Shown here: positions 55,838-63,860 of the stretch, piece after piece
How positions within the stretch are numbered: the stretch's first letter is position 1
How the letters are laid out: each line of letters opens with the position of its first letter
Assembly (NCBI GenBank): GCA_907163375.1
Contig: CAJQUW010003149.1
Span: 1-64,000 of the forward strand
From: Prostheceraeus crozeri
Taxonomy: Eukaryota > Platyhelminthes > Polycladida > Euryleptidae
Length of the DNA stretch: 64,000 nt
Reading direction: 5' to 3'
The notes under the pieces: model-generated
Told to the model about the DNA's origin: nothing
What the model saw: the letters and a program-made list of their open reading frames with translations, nothing else
Database searches by the model: none
Position numbers and translations under genes: made by a program

Positions 55838-56569
55838 GTGACTAATAATATTTCTTTAAAAATGGAAGAAACAAAAGTGGAAGGAACTTCAGAAATGGAA
55901 GGAACCTCAAGAATATATCCTTCGTTATCATATGAACGTAGTTCTACTTTAATGGACATTGAAAAGATTAACATTGAAAAAATGAACAAAGAAAAACACA
56001 AAGATAGAGTACGTTATATGAAAGATAAGGAATCTCAATTATTAAGATTAGAGCATTATAAAAAATTAAGAAAGAGATGGAGTAAAGTTAAGAATGTAAC
56101 ACAAGGAATTGGCATATTCTTAACAATAAATTTAGGTGCTTTAACAATTGTTATATCTTCAGGTGTTTTAGTAATTCCAGTAGTTGCTACAGCTTTAACA
56201 GGTACGGGTGTTTTTGCAACTTCACTTGTTACAATGTTAGATAAATCTTTAATAACTAAGAAACGAAAATCATTAAAAACTAAGCATTTACATATTAAAG
56301 AAGTCTATGACAAACTACATTACTACTTTCAAAGAGTATGTGATGATAATGTTATTACGTTAGATGAGATTGAAAAATTTGATCAAATAGCTAATGAAGT
56401 AAATCAAACCTTTCAATTACAGTCCGAAAAAGTTGATGATAAGAATAGACAGGATGGCAAAATTTCTAGTGATGGTAAAATTTCTAATGAAGAAAATGAC
56501 AAAATTTTTTTAGAAGAGCTAAAAACTTTAAGCGAAAATTTAAGCGAAACTTTATTAAACAAAACTTAA
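55838..56569 (+). CDS. Hypothetical membrane protein of the Polinton-like element (243 aa)
   Basis: An N-terminal charged, helical region (KINIEKMNKEKHKDRVRYMK, residues about 45-65) is followed by a basic segment and one long hydrophobic stretch or hairpin (GIFLTINLGALTIVISSGVL, then VIPVVATALTGTGVFATSLV, residues about 90-135), predicted as two membrane passes. A helical tail follows. Two near-identical SDGKIS-type repeats occur near residue 210. The position upstream of the capsid and ATPase genes and the membrane hairpin suggest a virion or membrane-associated protein, but I recognise no family. Confidence 0.6.
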   Translation: MTNNISLKMEETKVEGTSEMEGTSRIYPSLSYERSSTLMDIEKINIEKMNKEKHKDRVRYMKDKESQLLRLEHYKKLRKRWSKVKNVTQGIGIFLTINLGALTIVISSGVLVIPVVATALTGTGVFATSLVTMLDKSLITKKRKSLKTKHLHIKEVYDKLHYYFQRVCDDNVITLDEIEKFDQIANEVNQTFQLQSEKVDDKNRQDGKISSDGKISNEENDKIFLEELKTLSENLSETLLNKT

Positions 56570-56616
56570 AACTTTAAACGAAAAGATGTCAGACAACAAA
56601 GCAATAAAAAAATAAT

Positions 56617-56865
56617 TTGTACAGTAAAATGTTTTTGCTGTATTCCAATGTTACCACAAAATTCAAATATTACATTTTAAAAATGGATAAAATTAGAGCT
56701 GATAATTTTAAAAGAATAAAACAATTAGAAGAGTTAATAAAACAAAGAAATATTATGAAAGAAAATCATCTTCAACATAGAATGATAAAAGCTGGTATTC
56801 AATCTGATATGTTTGAAAAAATGCAGCAAACCGAACAAGTAAAAACTGATTTTGAAAAACTATGA
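56617..56865 (+). CDS. Small helical protein (82 aa)
   Basis: Highly charged and predicted helical from about residue 23 on (MDKIRADNFKRIKQLEELIK, then QRNIMKENHLQHRMIKAG). Initiation at the internal MDKIRADN is possible and would give about 60 aa. The stop overlaps the start of the next gene by four bases (ATGA), which supports a real gene pair. Function unknown. Confidence 0.5.
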   Translation: MYSKMFLLYSNVTTKFKYYILKMDKIRADNFKRIKQLEELIKQRNIMKENHLQHRMIKAGIQSDMFEKMQQTEQVKTDFEKL

Positions 56866-57218
56866 AACCATTTAAAACTCTTGAAAAAGAAAGTACAAAT
56901 AATGATAAACAAATTGATATAACAGATCCAGAGCACAAAACTATATTAGATGACTATGGATTACTAGAATCAAACATTAATAAGAAATTACCAAAATCTA
57001 TGCAATTTGAACATTCTATTTCATTTATAGATGGAAAAACAATACCTAGATTTTATCTCGGACAAAAAGAAATATTTCCACAACCTTTTCGAGGTTTAAT
57101 TTTTTCACCAGATAAATCTCCTTTTAATTTAGATAGAAATTTTTTTGATCTTTTAAGAGGAGCAGATTTAAAAAATTATGCTGTAGGAGATCTCATAAAA
57201 TATAAAAGGTTTATCTGA
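56862..57218 (+). CDS. Hypothetical protein of the Polinton-like element (118 aa)
   Basis: Begins inside the stop of the preceding gene (ATGA overlap). It has an acidic start (TLEKESTNNDKQIDITDPEH) and a hydrophobic to aromatic middle (FYLGQKEIFPQPFRGLIFSP). Coding-type sequence continues to about 57415, where a double hairpin lies. I do not recognise a family; it may be a virion-associated protein given its neighbours. Confidence 0.45.
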   Translation: MKPFKTLEKESTNNDKQIDITDPEHKTILDDYGLLESNINKKLPKSMQFEHSISFIDGKTIPRFYLGQKEIFPQPFRGLIFSPDKSPFNLDRNFFDLLRGADLKNYAVGDLIKYKRFI

Positions 57219-57402
57219 AAAACAGAAAACTGAAACAACTGTATTTTTACCAGATGATCCACAAGAATTACTAAATAGATTAAATATTTTAATATCTGCA
57301 ATAAAAGAAGGACATAATTCTAGTTTCAATGAAATTCATGCTATATTGAAAAGACTGTTAGAAAAGAAGATTCTAAATGAAGAGGATTATAAAAGTATAA
57401 CG

Positions 57403-57427
57403 AACCGAATGTTCTAGGGCTTCGCCC
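57403..57427. repeat. Double-hairpin element 1 (outside polymerase)
   Basis: 11-bp hairpin AACCGAATGTT (one mismatch in the stem), spacer CTA, 11-bp hairpin GGGCTTCGCCC. It lies at the 3' end of the plus-strand coding stretch before the capsid-like region. Confidence 0.85.
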
Positions 57428-57541
57428 GTAGCTGAAATATGTTGTTGTTTTTAATTTTTTTTATAAAAAATATTTATTTAAAATTTTAACTCAAAAAAGT
57501 GTTCAGCAGATTTAGACAAAATTAATAATCATTTAGAAAAT
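57428..57541. other. AT-rich spacer
   Basis: Long T and A runs between the double hairpin at 57403-57427 and the capsid-like region. It may hold the promoter of the downstream genes; nothing specific is visible. Confidence 0.35.
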
Positions 57542-58285
57542 TTGACAGCGATTTTGGGTTCATCAAAATTTAGTACGACGTTAAAAATTATAACAACTAC
57601 TTCATCACACACTTGTAATTTAGAACCCATTCTACATTTGGAACAAAATAAAAATTATCAAATTGCATTGACTAGTTTCTCTACATTTAACACTATTCAA
57701 AACGTTATCAAAGATGTGAATGATCAATTTAGATATTCTACTGATAAAGGCAAAACATGGAAAATACTAACTTTTCTTCCTGGTTCTTACGAAGTTGAAT
57801 CAATATCAAATGAAATTAAGAGACATTTAGGTATACCATTTAAAGATAAGAAACAATTACATTTTGCAGTTGAACCGGCAGTTAATAAATTTTCTCTTAC
57901 TTAAGACGAAAATCATCAAGTTGATTTTAATCATAATAGATCATTGTCAAAGCTATTAGGATTTAATAAACAAACCTATAGTCAAGGTTATCATTTAGGT
58001 GAGAAGATTCCAAAAATAACTGAAATAAATTCAATTGTTGTACATTGTGACATTATTGAAGGAGGATATATAAATGGTAAATTGTCAAATTTAATATTCA
58101 GTTTTCCAGCTTTTACTGTACCCATTGGTTATAGATTAAATGTATTTCCCCAAACATTAATATATTTCCCTATTACAAGAAAAACTATTAACAACATTAA
58201 CATTAGAATCACTGATGAGAAAGGACAAGAAATAAATTTTGGAGGTGAAGAGATTATGATAGATCTTTTGGTTCGGGAGGTATAA
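57542..58285 (+). pseudogene. Minor-capsid (penton)-like region, fossil
   Basis: Two adjacent frames (57542-57904 and 57944-58285). The first has HLEQNKNYQIALTSFSTFNT and WKILTFLPGSYEVESIS. The second has HCDIIEGGYINGKLSNLIFS and VPIGYRLNVFPQTLIYFPIT. This wording and order match, as I recall it, the minor capsid or penton protein of Polintons and adintoviruses. It is broken, with about one break, and lies between the small proteins and the ATPase, the usual morphogenesis cluster. Confidence 0.6.
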
Positions 58286-58333
58286 ACTCCCGTTCGGGAG
58301 GCATAAACTCCCGTTCGAGAGGTATAAACTCCC
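58275..58333. repeat. Three tandem 21-bp hairpins
   Basis: GGGAG-GTATAAA-CTCCC at 58275-58291, again at 58296-58312, and a third with GAGAG as left arm at about 58317-58333. Spacing is 21 bp with the linker GTTC. They straddle the stop codon of the capsid-like frame and precede the ATPase gene. They could act as RNA 3'-end hairpins or be another class of small palindromic repeat. Confidence 0.8.
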
Positions 58334-58413
58334 ACGCGAAGCTAGAGAAGTTTAATTTTCTTCTTCTTCTTTTAAAATAAAAATAAAATAAAAATAAATT
58401 TTTTTATTAAAAA

Positions 58414-59181
58414 ATGAGTGAAGTACCCCCATTAAACAAAAAAAAACTTAAATTTAATCATCATCCAAATTTATCTAATAAAGTTTTGTCAGTTATTTGC
58501 GGAAGATCAGGTTGTGGAAAAACGTATCTATTATTTAAAATTTTAACGACTCCAAATTTTTTGGATTATAACAATCTTATAATTTATACAACAACGGCAG
58601 AACAACCCGTCTATCAATTTTTAAAATATGGATTTGAAAATAATCTTAAAAAAACAGCAATTGCTTCATTATTCAAAGAATATGAAAAATCTGAAGATGA
58701 AGAAGAAATAAGTTCGTGGTGTGAAGAAGCAGCAAAAAATAATCAGTTAGTAGAATCTAATAAAAATAAGCATATAAAAATAAAATTAATAGATGATAGT
58801 GGTAATATGCAAGATCCTAGTAAACTAGATAAAACAATGAAACATTGTGTAATTTTTGATGATTGTGTTAATGATAGAAATCAGTCAGTTCAGAGAAATT
58901 ATTTTACAAGAGGTAGACATAATAACTGTAGTGTTTTTTATTTAACACAAAGTATGTATTCATTAGACGGAAGTGTTATTAGAAAGAATGCAAATATATT
59001 TATACTATTTGAAATAAATGCAAGAAACTTAAGTGATTTGTTAAGAGATTTATGTGTAAGAAATAAAGATGAATTTAAACAATCGTGTAACAATGCTTGG
59101 TCAAAAGATTATGGCTTCATTACAATTAATATTGATAAAAAAATTCATGAAAGAGTTATAGAAAATATTTTCGCGGAGTGA
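58414..59181 (+). CDS. Packaging ATPase (FtsK/HerA type, 255 aa)
   Basis: Walker A motif ICGRSGCGKTYLLFKIL (about residues 28-44), Walker B-like MKHCVIFDDCVND (about 145-157) and a sensor-like region RGRHNNCSVFYLTQSMYSL (about 167-185). The length of about 250 aa and the Walker B ending in two Asp are typical of A32-like ATPases that drive genome packaging in Polintons, adintoviruses and virophages. The start MSEVPPLNKKKLKFNHHPN is the first ATG of the frame. The gene faces the polymerase on the opposite strand with about 80 bp between their ends. Confidence 0.85.
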   Translation: MSEVPPLNKKKLKFNHHPNLSNKVLSVICGRSGCGKTYLLFKILTTPNFLDYNNLIIYTTTAEQPVYQFLKYGFENNLKKTAIASLFKEYEKSEDEEEISSWCEEAAKNNQLVESNKNKHIKIKLIDDSGNMQDPSKLDKTMKHCVIFDDCVNDRNQSVQRNYFTRGRHNNCSVFYLTQSMYSLDGSVIRKNANIFILFEINARNLSDLLRDLCVRNKDEFKQSCNNAWSKDYGFITINIDKKIHERVIENIFAE

Positions 59182-59261
59182 TAAAAATATACAAATATAG
59201 TGTTATAATATTTTTTTATTTTATGTATATATCAAATTTGTCTATCTTGGAAATTAGAAAA

Positions 59262-62200
59262 TTAAAAAGGTTCAGTAGTTATTCCATCAGGTAAAATTTT
59301 TCTTTTATCATCAAATGGATCTAATGCTAATTTATGTTCTTCTTTTAAATACATGTTATGTTTTTTTGAATTAAGTCTATAATTACATGCTGTTTTTATT
59401 TCATTATTAAATAATACATTTTTATAATCTTGAAATGTTATTTGATTAGCCACTGATGCCTTTGAAATTCCTTTTAATGTTTTATGTGTTTTAATATTAT
59501 TAGTTGTATCATAACAGTAACATTTAGATTTTAAAAATATAGCTTCTGTTATGAAATCTTCATTTCCTTCTAATTCATCTTTTACTTTACATAAATCAGA
59601 AGGATGAATGATATCTTTTATTTTATCTATTTCTTCATCAAGTGTAGAATTATACGGTATTGTTAATTCTAAGAAAACGGAATCGGTATCTGTAAAGTGT
59701 AATTTATAGTTTTTGCCATAAGCAGGTGCTAAATAATCATATATAAATTTATACATAAATAGTTTAGCTAATTCTAATACAGTGAATCCAATGAAATTAA
59801 ACTTATCATGTTTTACGCTAATTCGACGTAAATGTACAGCACATAGTTCATCACTAAATCTAGTAGTTCTTTTATATGTAGGTTTCCTTGTTAAATTTTG
59901 AAACCTATCTTTATCATAAACTATTTCAATATTTTGTCTATTACGCACATTTTCTAAAGTCTTACCATAAAATGCATTATTCATTAATTTGAAGAACACG
60001 TTTCCAAAATCATCTTTATTTCTTTTAGCTATTTTACGTTTTTCAATATTGAACTCTATATAATTTTTTAACCACCTAGATTTTTGATAAAATAGTTTTC
60101 GATGTATTTTGGTGGGAATCATTCCATGATCTAAATACCAATCTAGCATTCTTCCTTCAACAACATACTTTCCTTTATTGCTTTGTGTTAACATTAGTTT
60201 TTTTGTTGGTCTGTATTTTTTAGGAATTAAAGATTTTTGATAATCTGAAAAATCTTCTATATTAGGAATTTTGTTTTCGGGACAGAAAGGAAAATATTTT
60301 GTTTTATCTTTTATTTCATCAGGATATACTAAATCAACTTCATATATATAACCATGATTATAATTTCCATCATATGTTTTTTGATAATCTAGAACGGGCG
60401 AAGCCCTAGTAGACATCTCTGATGTCGTACAAATATTACACCATGACATTTCACCTGTTGGTAATTCTTGTATCATGCAAGAAGAATATAAGCTATTAAA
60501 ATCATAATATAACAAATAGTTTTCTCTCATGAATTCATCAATTGCATTTTCACGTTCTACTCCTTCTCGTTTCGTTCGAAAAATTTCTAATATTTTTTCT
60601 TTTTCTTCTGGAGATAAAGGTTTCATTATTCCATAATCATCAGGATTTACTTTCTTATTATAACATTTAACATATCTATTACCTAAAACTGATGAAACTC
60701 CACCTCTAATTCCAGATTCAAAAAATAATAATTTATCATATGTATTTTCTTTATAATGTTTAAGTTTAACGGACTTTGTCCTAGAGCCATCGGCTTGAAC
60801 ATTTGTATGTTTTAATCCTGCTAACCATGTTAAACCTGGTGTAGAATAACAATAACATGGATCTATTCCGTAATATTCTAAACACATATCACGAAAGTTT
60901 TCAAAAAGATCAGCTAGTATTAATACATCTATCTGTAGATATTTCATTGTATAATCATACATTGTTTTACAATTTAACTCTCTCCAATTTTTTTCAGCTT
61001 CTGCATAGTCCTCGTCAGATAATTTTGATTGTTTTAATGTTGATTTAAATTTATTTATTGGAGGAAGTTGTTTTTCTTCCATAATTTTATTCACAGAATT
61101 AAAATCAGTCTTCGACTGTGAACCACAGGTTTTATCTCCAGTTATATCAGTCTTCGACTGTGAGCCGCAGGCTATATACTCATACGGAAATATTCCTTTT
61201 AAAGGTTTTAAATTATATTTATTTAATATTTTACATTGTTCAGGTTTCAAAGTTTTTCCCATAACATCTAATGAATAAGGAGTAAAAAATCTAAATGCAT
61301 CTAAAATTCTAATGCAACCTAATTGCATTGAAAAATATTCTTCTTCTGTTTTACATAGTACATTTATTTGTTGCTGTTGTAATTTTTCAGATGAAAATAA
61401 ATCTTTCATTACTAGATGGAAATCATATTTAGAACCATTATAGAAATATAGAGGAACAAAGTTATATTTAAATTTATTAGCATTAAGATTACAAGAATTA
61501 TGTGCTGCACCTCTATATAATCCATTTAGATGATCATGATCTTTTACCTTATCAAGATATCTACCTTTGCCATTTTTATAATTTTTTGTAAATTCTTTTC
61601 CACAGTAATAACATTTTGTTTCATTAATAAAATTTAATTTTTCTTTTTCTGTTAATGGCATCATCGGTATATTTGTTTCAAGCAATTGTGAAAAGCGACC
61701 TTGTAATTCTTCTACTTTCTTTGTAAACATTTCTGAACTATCTTCACCATAGTATTGATAATATTCTGATTTAAATAATTCAGGATAATTTGAATGAATG
61801 TACATTCCCCAACATAATGGTTTTTGTTCAAATAAATATTTTTCTTTACTTTGTTCAGATGCACTTTTTTCATAATTACAAACCGAAGGTTCTAGGGCTT
61901 GGCCCGTACCATTTTCAGAATTATCATTTTTAGAATCGGGTGAAGCCCTGGAACTTTCCGTTCGATTTTGTGTCATATTAACATTATATGCTTCGAAATC
62001 ACAATAAATAGTAAAGGGTACTTTATTTTTAAAATACCATTTATTATATTCTAAATAATCATCTTTTGGAAATGTGTTTCTGACTGCTTCATTTCGTTGG
62101 CAATTCTCCAAATGTCTATTCATTTCTTCTTTAGTTCTAAAGCTCGTCATACATTGGAGACAAGGAAAATTAGCATTATCTGAAGTTTTTGTAAATATAG

Positions 62201-63860
62201 AAACATCTTTACACAATATAAAATGACCCTGATAATATAATATATTCGCTTGTGCTGGCTGTTTTGTCTGTTCTAGTTTTTCAAATTTATCTTGATATAT
62301 TTCATGTGTTTCATCAATTTCTTTTGTAAGATTAAATGTATTTCGATGAAAATTTTGATTTAATATTTGTAACTGATAACTATATTCTTTATCATATTGT
62401 TCTTTATATTGTTGTAGACATTTTTTTAAAGATTCATTTATTTTTTGATTGGTTTCATTTTCTTCATTATTTAATTCTTTATTGTCTTCATTTGTTTTTT
62501 GAATTGTTTCTATCTTATTTTGATATTTATGGCCATATTCTTGTACTAATATTTTTGTTTGTTGTTGATAATCTGTTTTACATTTTTGTAAAATTTCATT
62601 TAAATTTTGTAATTTTTGTTGACATTCTAAAAATAAAGATAAATAATCGGAATCATAATCATAATTATAATTACGTCCTTTATAATTATTATGACTAATC
62701 ATTATTGGTGATAATGTTTTTATAATTTCAAATTTTTCAGTACATATTATATTTCCTTGGTAAAAAATATTATGATGCATGTAATTTCCCCTATCATTAT
62801 ATACTATTTCTGATTGACATAAATTTTTATTATTCAAATAAAATTTTTTTGAATCTGAGTAAAGTGGAGTAATTTTACCAATAGAAACATAATTCACATT
62901 TAATTCAAAAACATTTACTTCTATTAAATTTTTATTCTTTTTATGAAACTTTTTTAACCTATTATAATCATATGGAAATTCATCTAAGCCATCAGAAAGA
63001 TCAAATTCATTTATGTATTCTTCTTTATTATAATGACTTAGTCTTTCTTTATGATATTTTGCAGGATGTAAATGTGCTATAATACTCCACAGAAAACAAT
63101 AATCATCTTCATTTTTTATGTTGATTATTTGTGGTGAACTGAAAGGTAAAGGAACATAACTACCACCAGTATTATTTTTATATTTATCAATTACTATTTT
63201 CTTAGATAGTATTTTAACAAATCTCCAACCAGATTCACGTAACTGGGCTTCAATTATACAATTTTCTAATTTAAGTATCATTGATTCAAATATGGGTTGT
63301 ATATCATTTACATTATGAATTTCTTGTGAATTTGTAAAATGTCCTTGTATTATTTCTTCAGGAATTCCATCAGGTCCATTTTTTGTATAAAGTACTTCTA
63401 CATTCATATAACATTTGAAAGATTTCTTAAATATTTTGAAAAAGTTTTTTAATACATTATAAAAAGTTTCATCGGTTTCATTATGTTCAACGGGTGAAGC
63501 CCTGGAACCTTCGGTTCGAACAGACTGATAAAATAAATATTTTATATCTGTTACGGCTTCATCAAATTCATCTATTCCGTTAAATTCATCAGTATCGCTA
63601 AATAAATATCTTCCATCTGGTGCGGGCGAAGCCCTAGAACCTTCGGTTCGTAGGGTCTCATCTTCACTATTAAAAACTTTTTTATATTCCGAATGTGAAT
63701 AATCATCAAACATTTTTTTAACTTTTATATCAGTAGGTAATGTTTCTAGATAGTTTTTATAACTATTTAATTTTAATATATTTCCTTCATCAACTCGATC
63801 TACATTTTGTAAATGCAATTTACTATTTAAATGAGATTGATAACTTCTTTTTGTTTGCAA
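59262..63860 (-). CDS. Family-B DNA polymerase, Polinton type (1532 aa)
   Basis: Parts in order: an N-terminal extension with long charged coiled-coil stretches (about 430-550); a C2H2-type finger (FPCLQCMTSFRTKEEMNRH, about 570); exonuclease motif I (YCDFEAYN, about 620); an endonuclease VII-like Cys/His segment (CYYCGKEF, then DHDHLNGLYRGAAHNSCN, about 755-800); polymerase motif A (LLYYDFNSLYSSC, about 1120); motif B (KLMNNAFYGKTLENV, about 1295); and motif C (FTDTDSVFLEL, about 1388). The protein-primed-type layout and length fit Polinton polymerases. Eight small double hairpins lie inside the frame and are read through. The frame looks whole. Confidence 0.93.
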   Translation of the reverse strand: MQTKRSYQSHLNSKLHLQNVDRVDEGNILKLNSYKNYLETLPTDIKVKKMFDDYSHSEYKKVFNSEDETLRTEGSRASPAPDGRYLFSDTDEFNGIDEFDEAVTDIKYLFYQSVRTEGSRASPVEHNETDETFYNVLKNFFKIFKKSFKCYMNVEVLYTKNGPDGIPEEIIQGHFTNSQEIHNVNDIQPIFESMILKLENCIIEAQLRESGWRFVKILSKKIVIDKYKNNTGGSYVPLPFSSPQIINIKNEDDYCFLWSIIAHLHPAKYHKERLSHYNKEEYINEFDLSDGLDEFPYDYNRLKKFHKKNKNLIEVNVFELNVNYVSIGKITPLYSDSKKFYLNNKNLCQSEIVYNDRGNYMHHNIFYQGNIICTEKFEIIKTLSPIMISHNNYKGRNYNYDYDSDYLSLFLECQQKLQNLNEILQKCKTDYQQQTKILVQEYGHKYQNKIETIQKTNEDNKELNNEENETNQKINESLKKCLQQYKEQYDKEYSYQLQILNQNFHRNTFNLTKEIDETHEIYQDKFEKLEQTKQPAQANILYYQGHFILCKDVSIFTKTSDNANFPCLQCMTSFRTKEEMNRHLENCQRNEAVRNTFPKDDYLEYNKWYFKNKVPFTIYCDFEAYNVNMTQNRTESSRASPDSKNDNSENGTGQALEPSVCNYEKSASEQSKEKYLFEQKPLCWGMYIHSNYPELFKSEYYQYYGEDSSEMFTKKVEELQGRFSQLLETNIPMMPLTEKEKLNFINETKCYYCGKEFTKNYKNGKGRYLDKVKDHDHLNGLYRGAAHNSCNLNANKFKYNFVPLYFYNGSKYDFHLVMKDLFSSEKLQQQQINVLCKTEEEYFSMQLGCIRILDAFRFFTPYSLDVMGKTLKPEQCKILNKYNLKPLKGIFPYEYIACGSQSKTDITGDKTCGSQSKTDFNSVNKIMEEKQLPPINKFKSTLKQSKLSDEDYAEAEKNWRELNCKTMYDYTMKYLQIDVLILADLFENFRDMCLEYYGIDPCYCYSTPGLTWLAGLKHTNVQADGSRTKSVKLKHYKENTYDKLLFFESGIRGGVSSVLGNRYVKCYNKKVNPDDYGIMKPLSPEEKEKILEIFRTKREGVERENAIDEFMRENYLLYYDFNSLYSSCMIQELPTGEMSWCNICTTSEMSTRASPVLDYQKTYDGNYNHGYIYEVDLVYPDEIKDKTKYFPFCPENKIPNIEDFSDYQKSLIPKKYRPTKKLMLTQSNKGKYVVEGRMLDWYLDHGMIPTKIHRKLFYQKSRWLKNYIEFNIEKRKIAKRNKDDFGNVFFKLMNNAFYGKTLENVRNRQNIEIVYDKDRFQNLTRKPTYKRTTRFSDELCAVHLRRISVKHDKFNFIGFTVLELAKLFMYKFIYDYLAPAYGKNYKLHFTDTDSVFLELTIPYNSTLDEEIDKIKDIIHPSDLCKVKDELEGNEDFITEAIFLKSKCYCYDTTNNIKTHKTLKGISKASVANQITFQDYKNVLFNNEIKTACNYRLNSKKHNMYLKEEHKLALDPFDDKRKILPDGITTEPF
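60396..60426. repeat. Double-hairpin element 2 (variant)
   Basis: Hairpin GGGCGAAGCCC, spacer TAGTA, hairpin GACATC-TCT-GATGTC (6-bp stem). It sits in the polymerase frame and is read as part of SEMSTRASP. Confidence 0.75.
60771..60795. repeat. Double-hairpin element 3
   Basis: GGAC-TTT-GTCC, spacer TAG, AGCC-ATC-GGCT. Both stems differ from the main type yet stay paired. Read in the polymerase as ADGSRTKSV. Confidence 0.85.
61107..61131. repeat. Double-hairpin element 4
   Basis: AGTC-TTC-GACT, spacer GTG, AACC-ACA-GGTT. Read in the polymerase as TCGSQSKTD. It is 17 bp from element 5, which has the same first hairpin. Confidence 0.85.
61149..61173. repeat. Double-hairpin element 5
   Basis: AGTC-TTC-GACT, spacer GTG, AGCC-GCA-GGCT. 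Read in the polymerase as ACGSQSKTD. It pairs with element 4 as a local duplication with a different second hairpin. Confidence 0.85.
61881..61905. repeat. Double-hairpin element 6 (opposite orientation)
   Basis: AACC-GAA-GGTT, spacer CTA, GGGC-TTG-GCCC. It is inverted relative to the other copies inside the polymerase and is read there as GQALEPSV, still without a stop. Confidence 0.88.
61938..61962. repeat. Double-hairpin element 7
   Basis: GGGT-GAA-GCCC, spacer TGG, AAC-TTTCC-GTT. Read in the polymerase as RTESSRASP. It is 32 bp from element 6, in opposite orientation. Confidence 0.85.
63492..63516. repeat. Double-hairpin element 8
   Basis: GGGT-GAA-GCCC, spacer TGG, AACC-TTC-GGTT. Read in the polymerase as RTEGSRASP. 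Confidence 0.88.
63625..63649. repeat. Double-hairpin element 9
   Basis: GGGC-GAA-GCCC, spacer TAG, AACC-TTC-GGTT, the form nearest to a consensus. Read in the polymerase as RTEGSRASP, the same peptide as element 8. Confidence 0.9.

Noticed and set aside
55836-58285. Host genes in the AT-rich region
   Set aside because: Gene overlap (ATGA), composition and neighbours fit one virus-like element better than host genes.
62336-62698. Plus-strand hydrophobic 120-aa frame inside the polymerase gene
   Set aside because: It is the complement of a charged coiled-coil segment; such complements look hydrophobic by codon structure.
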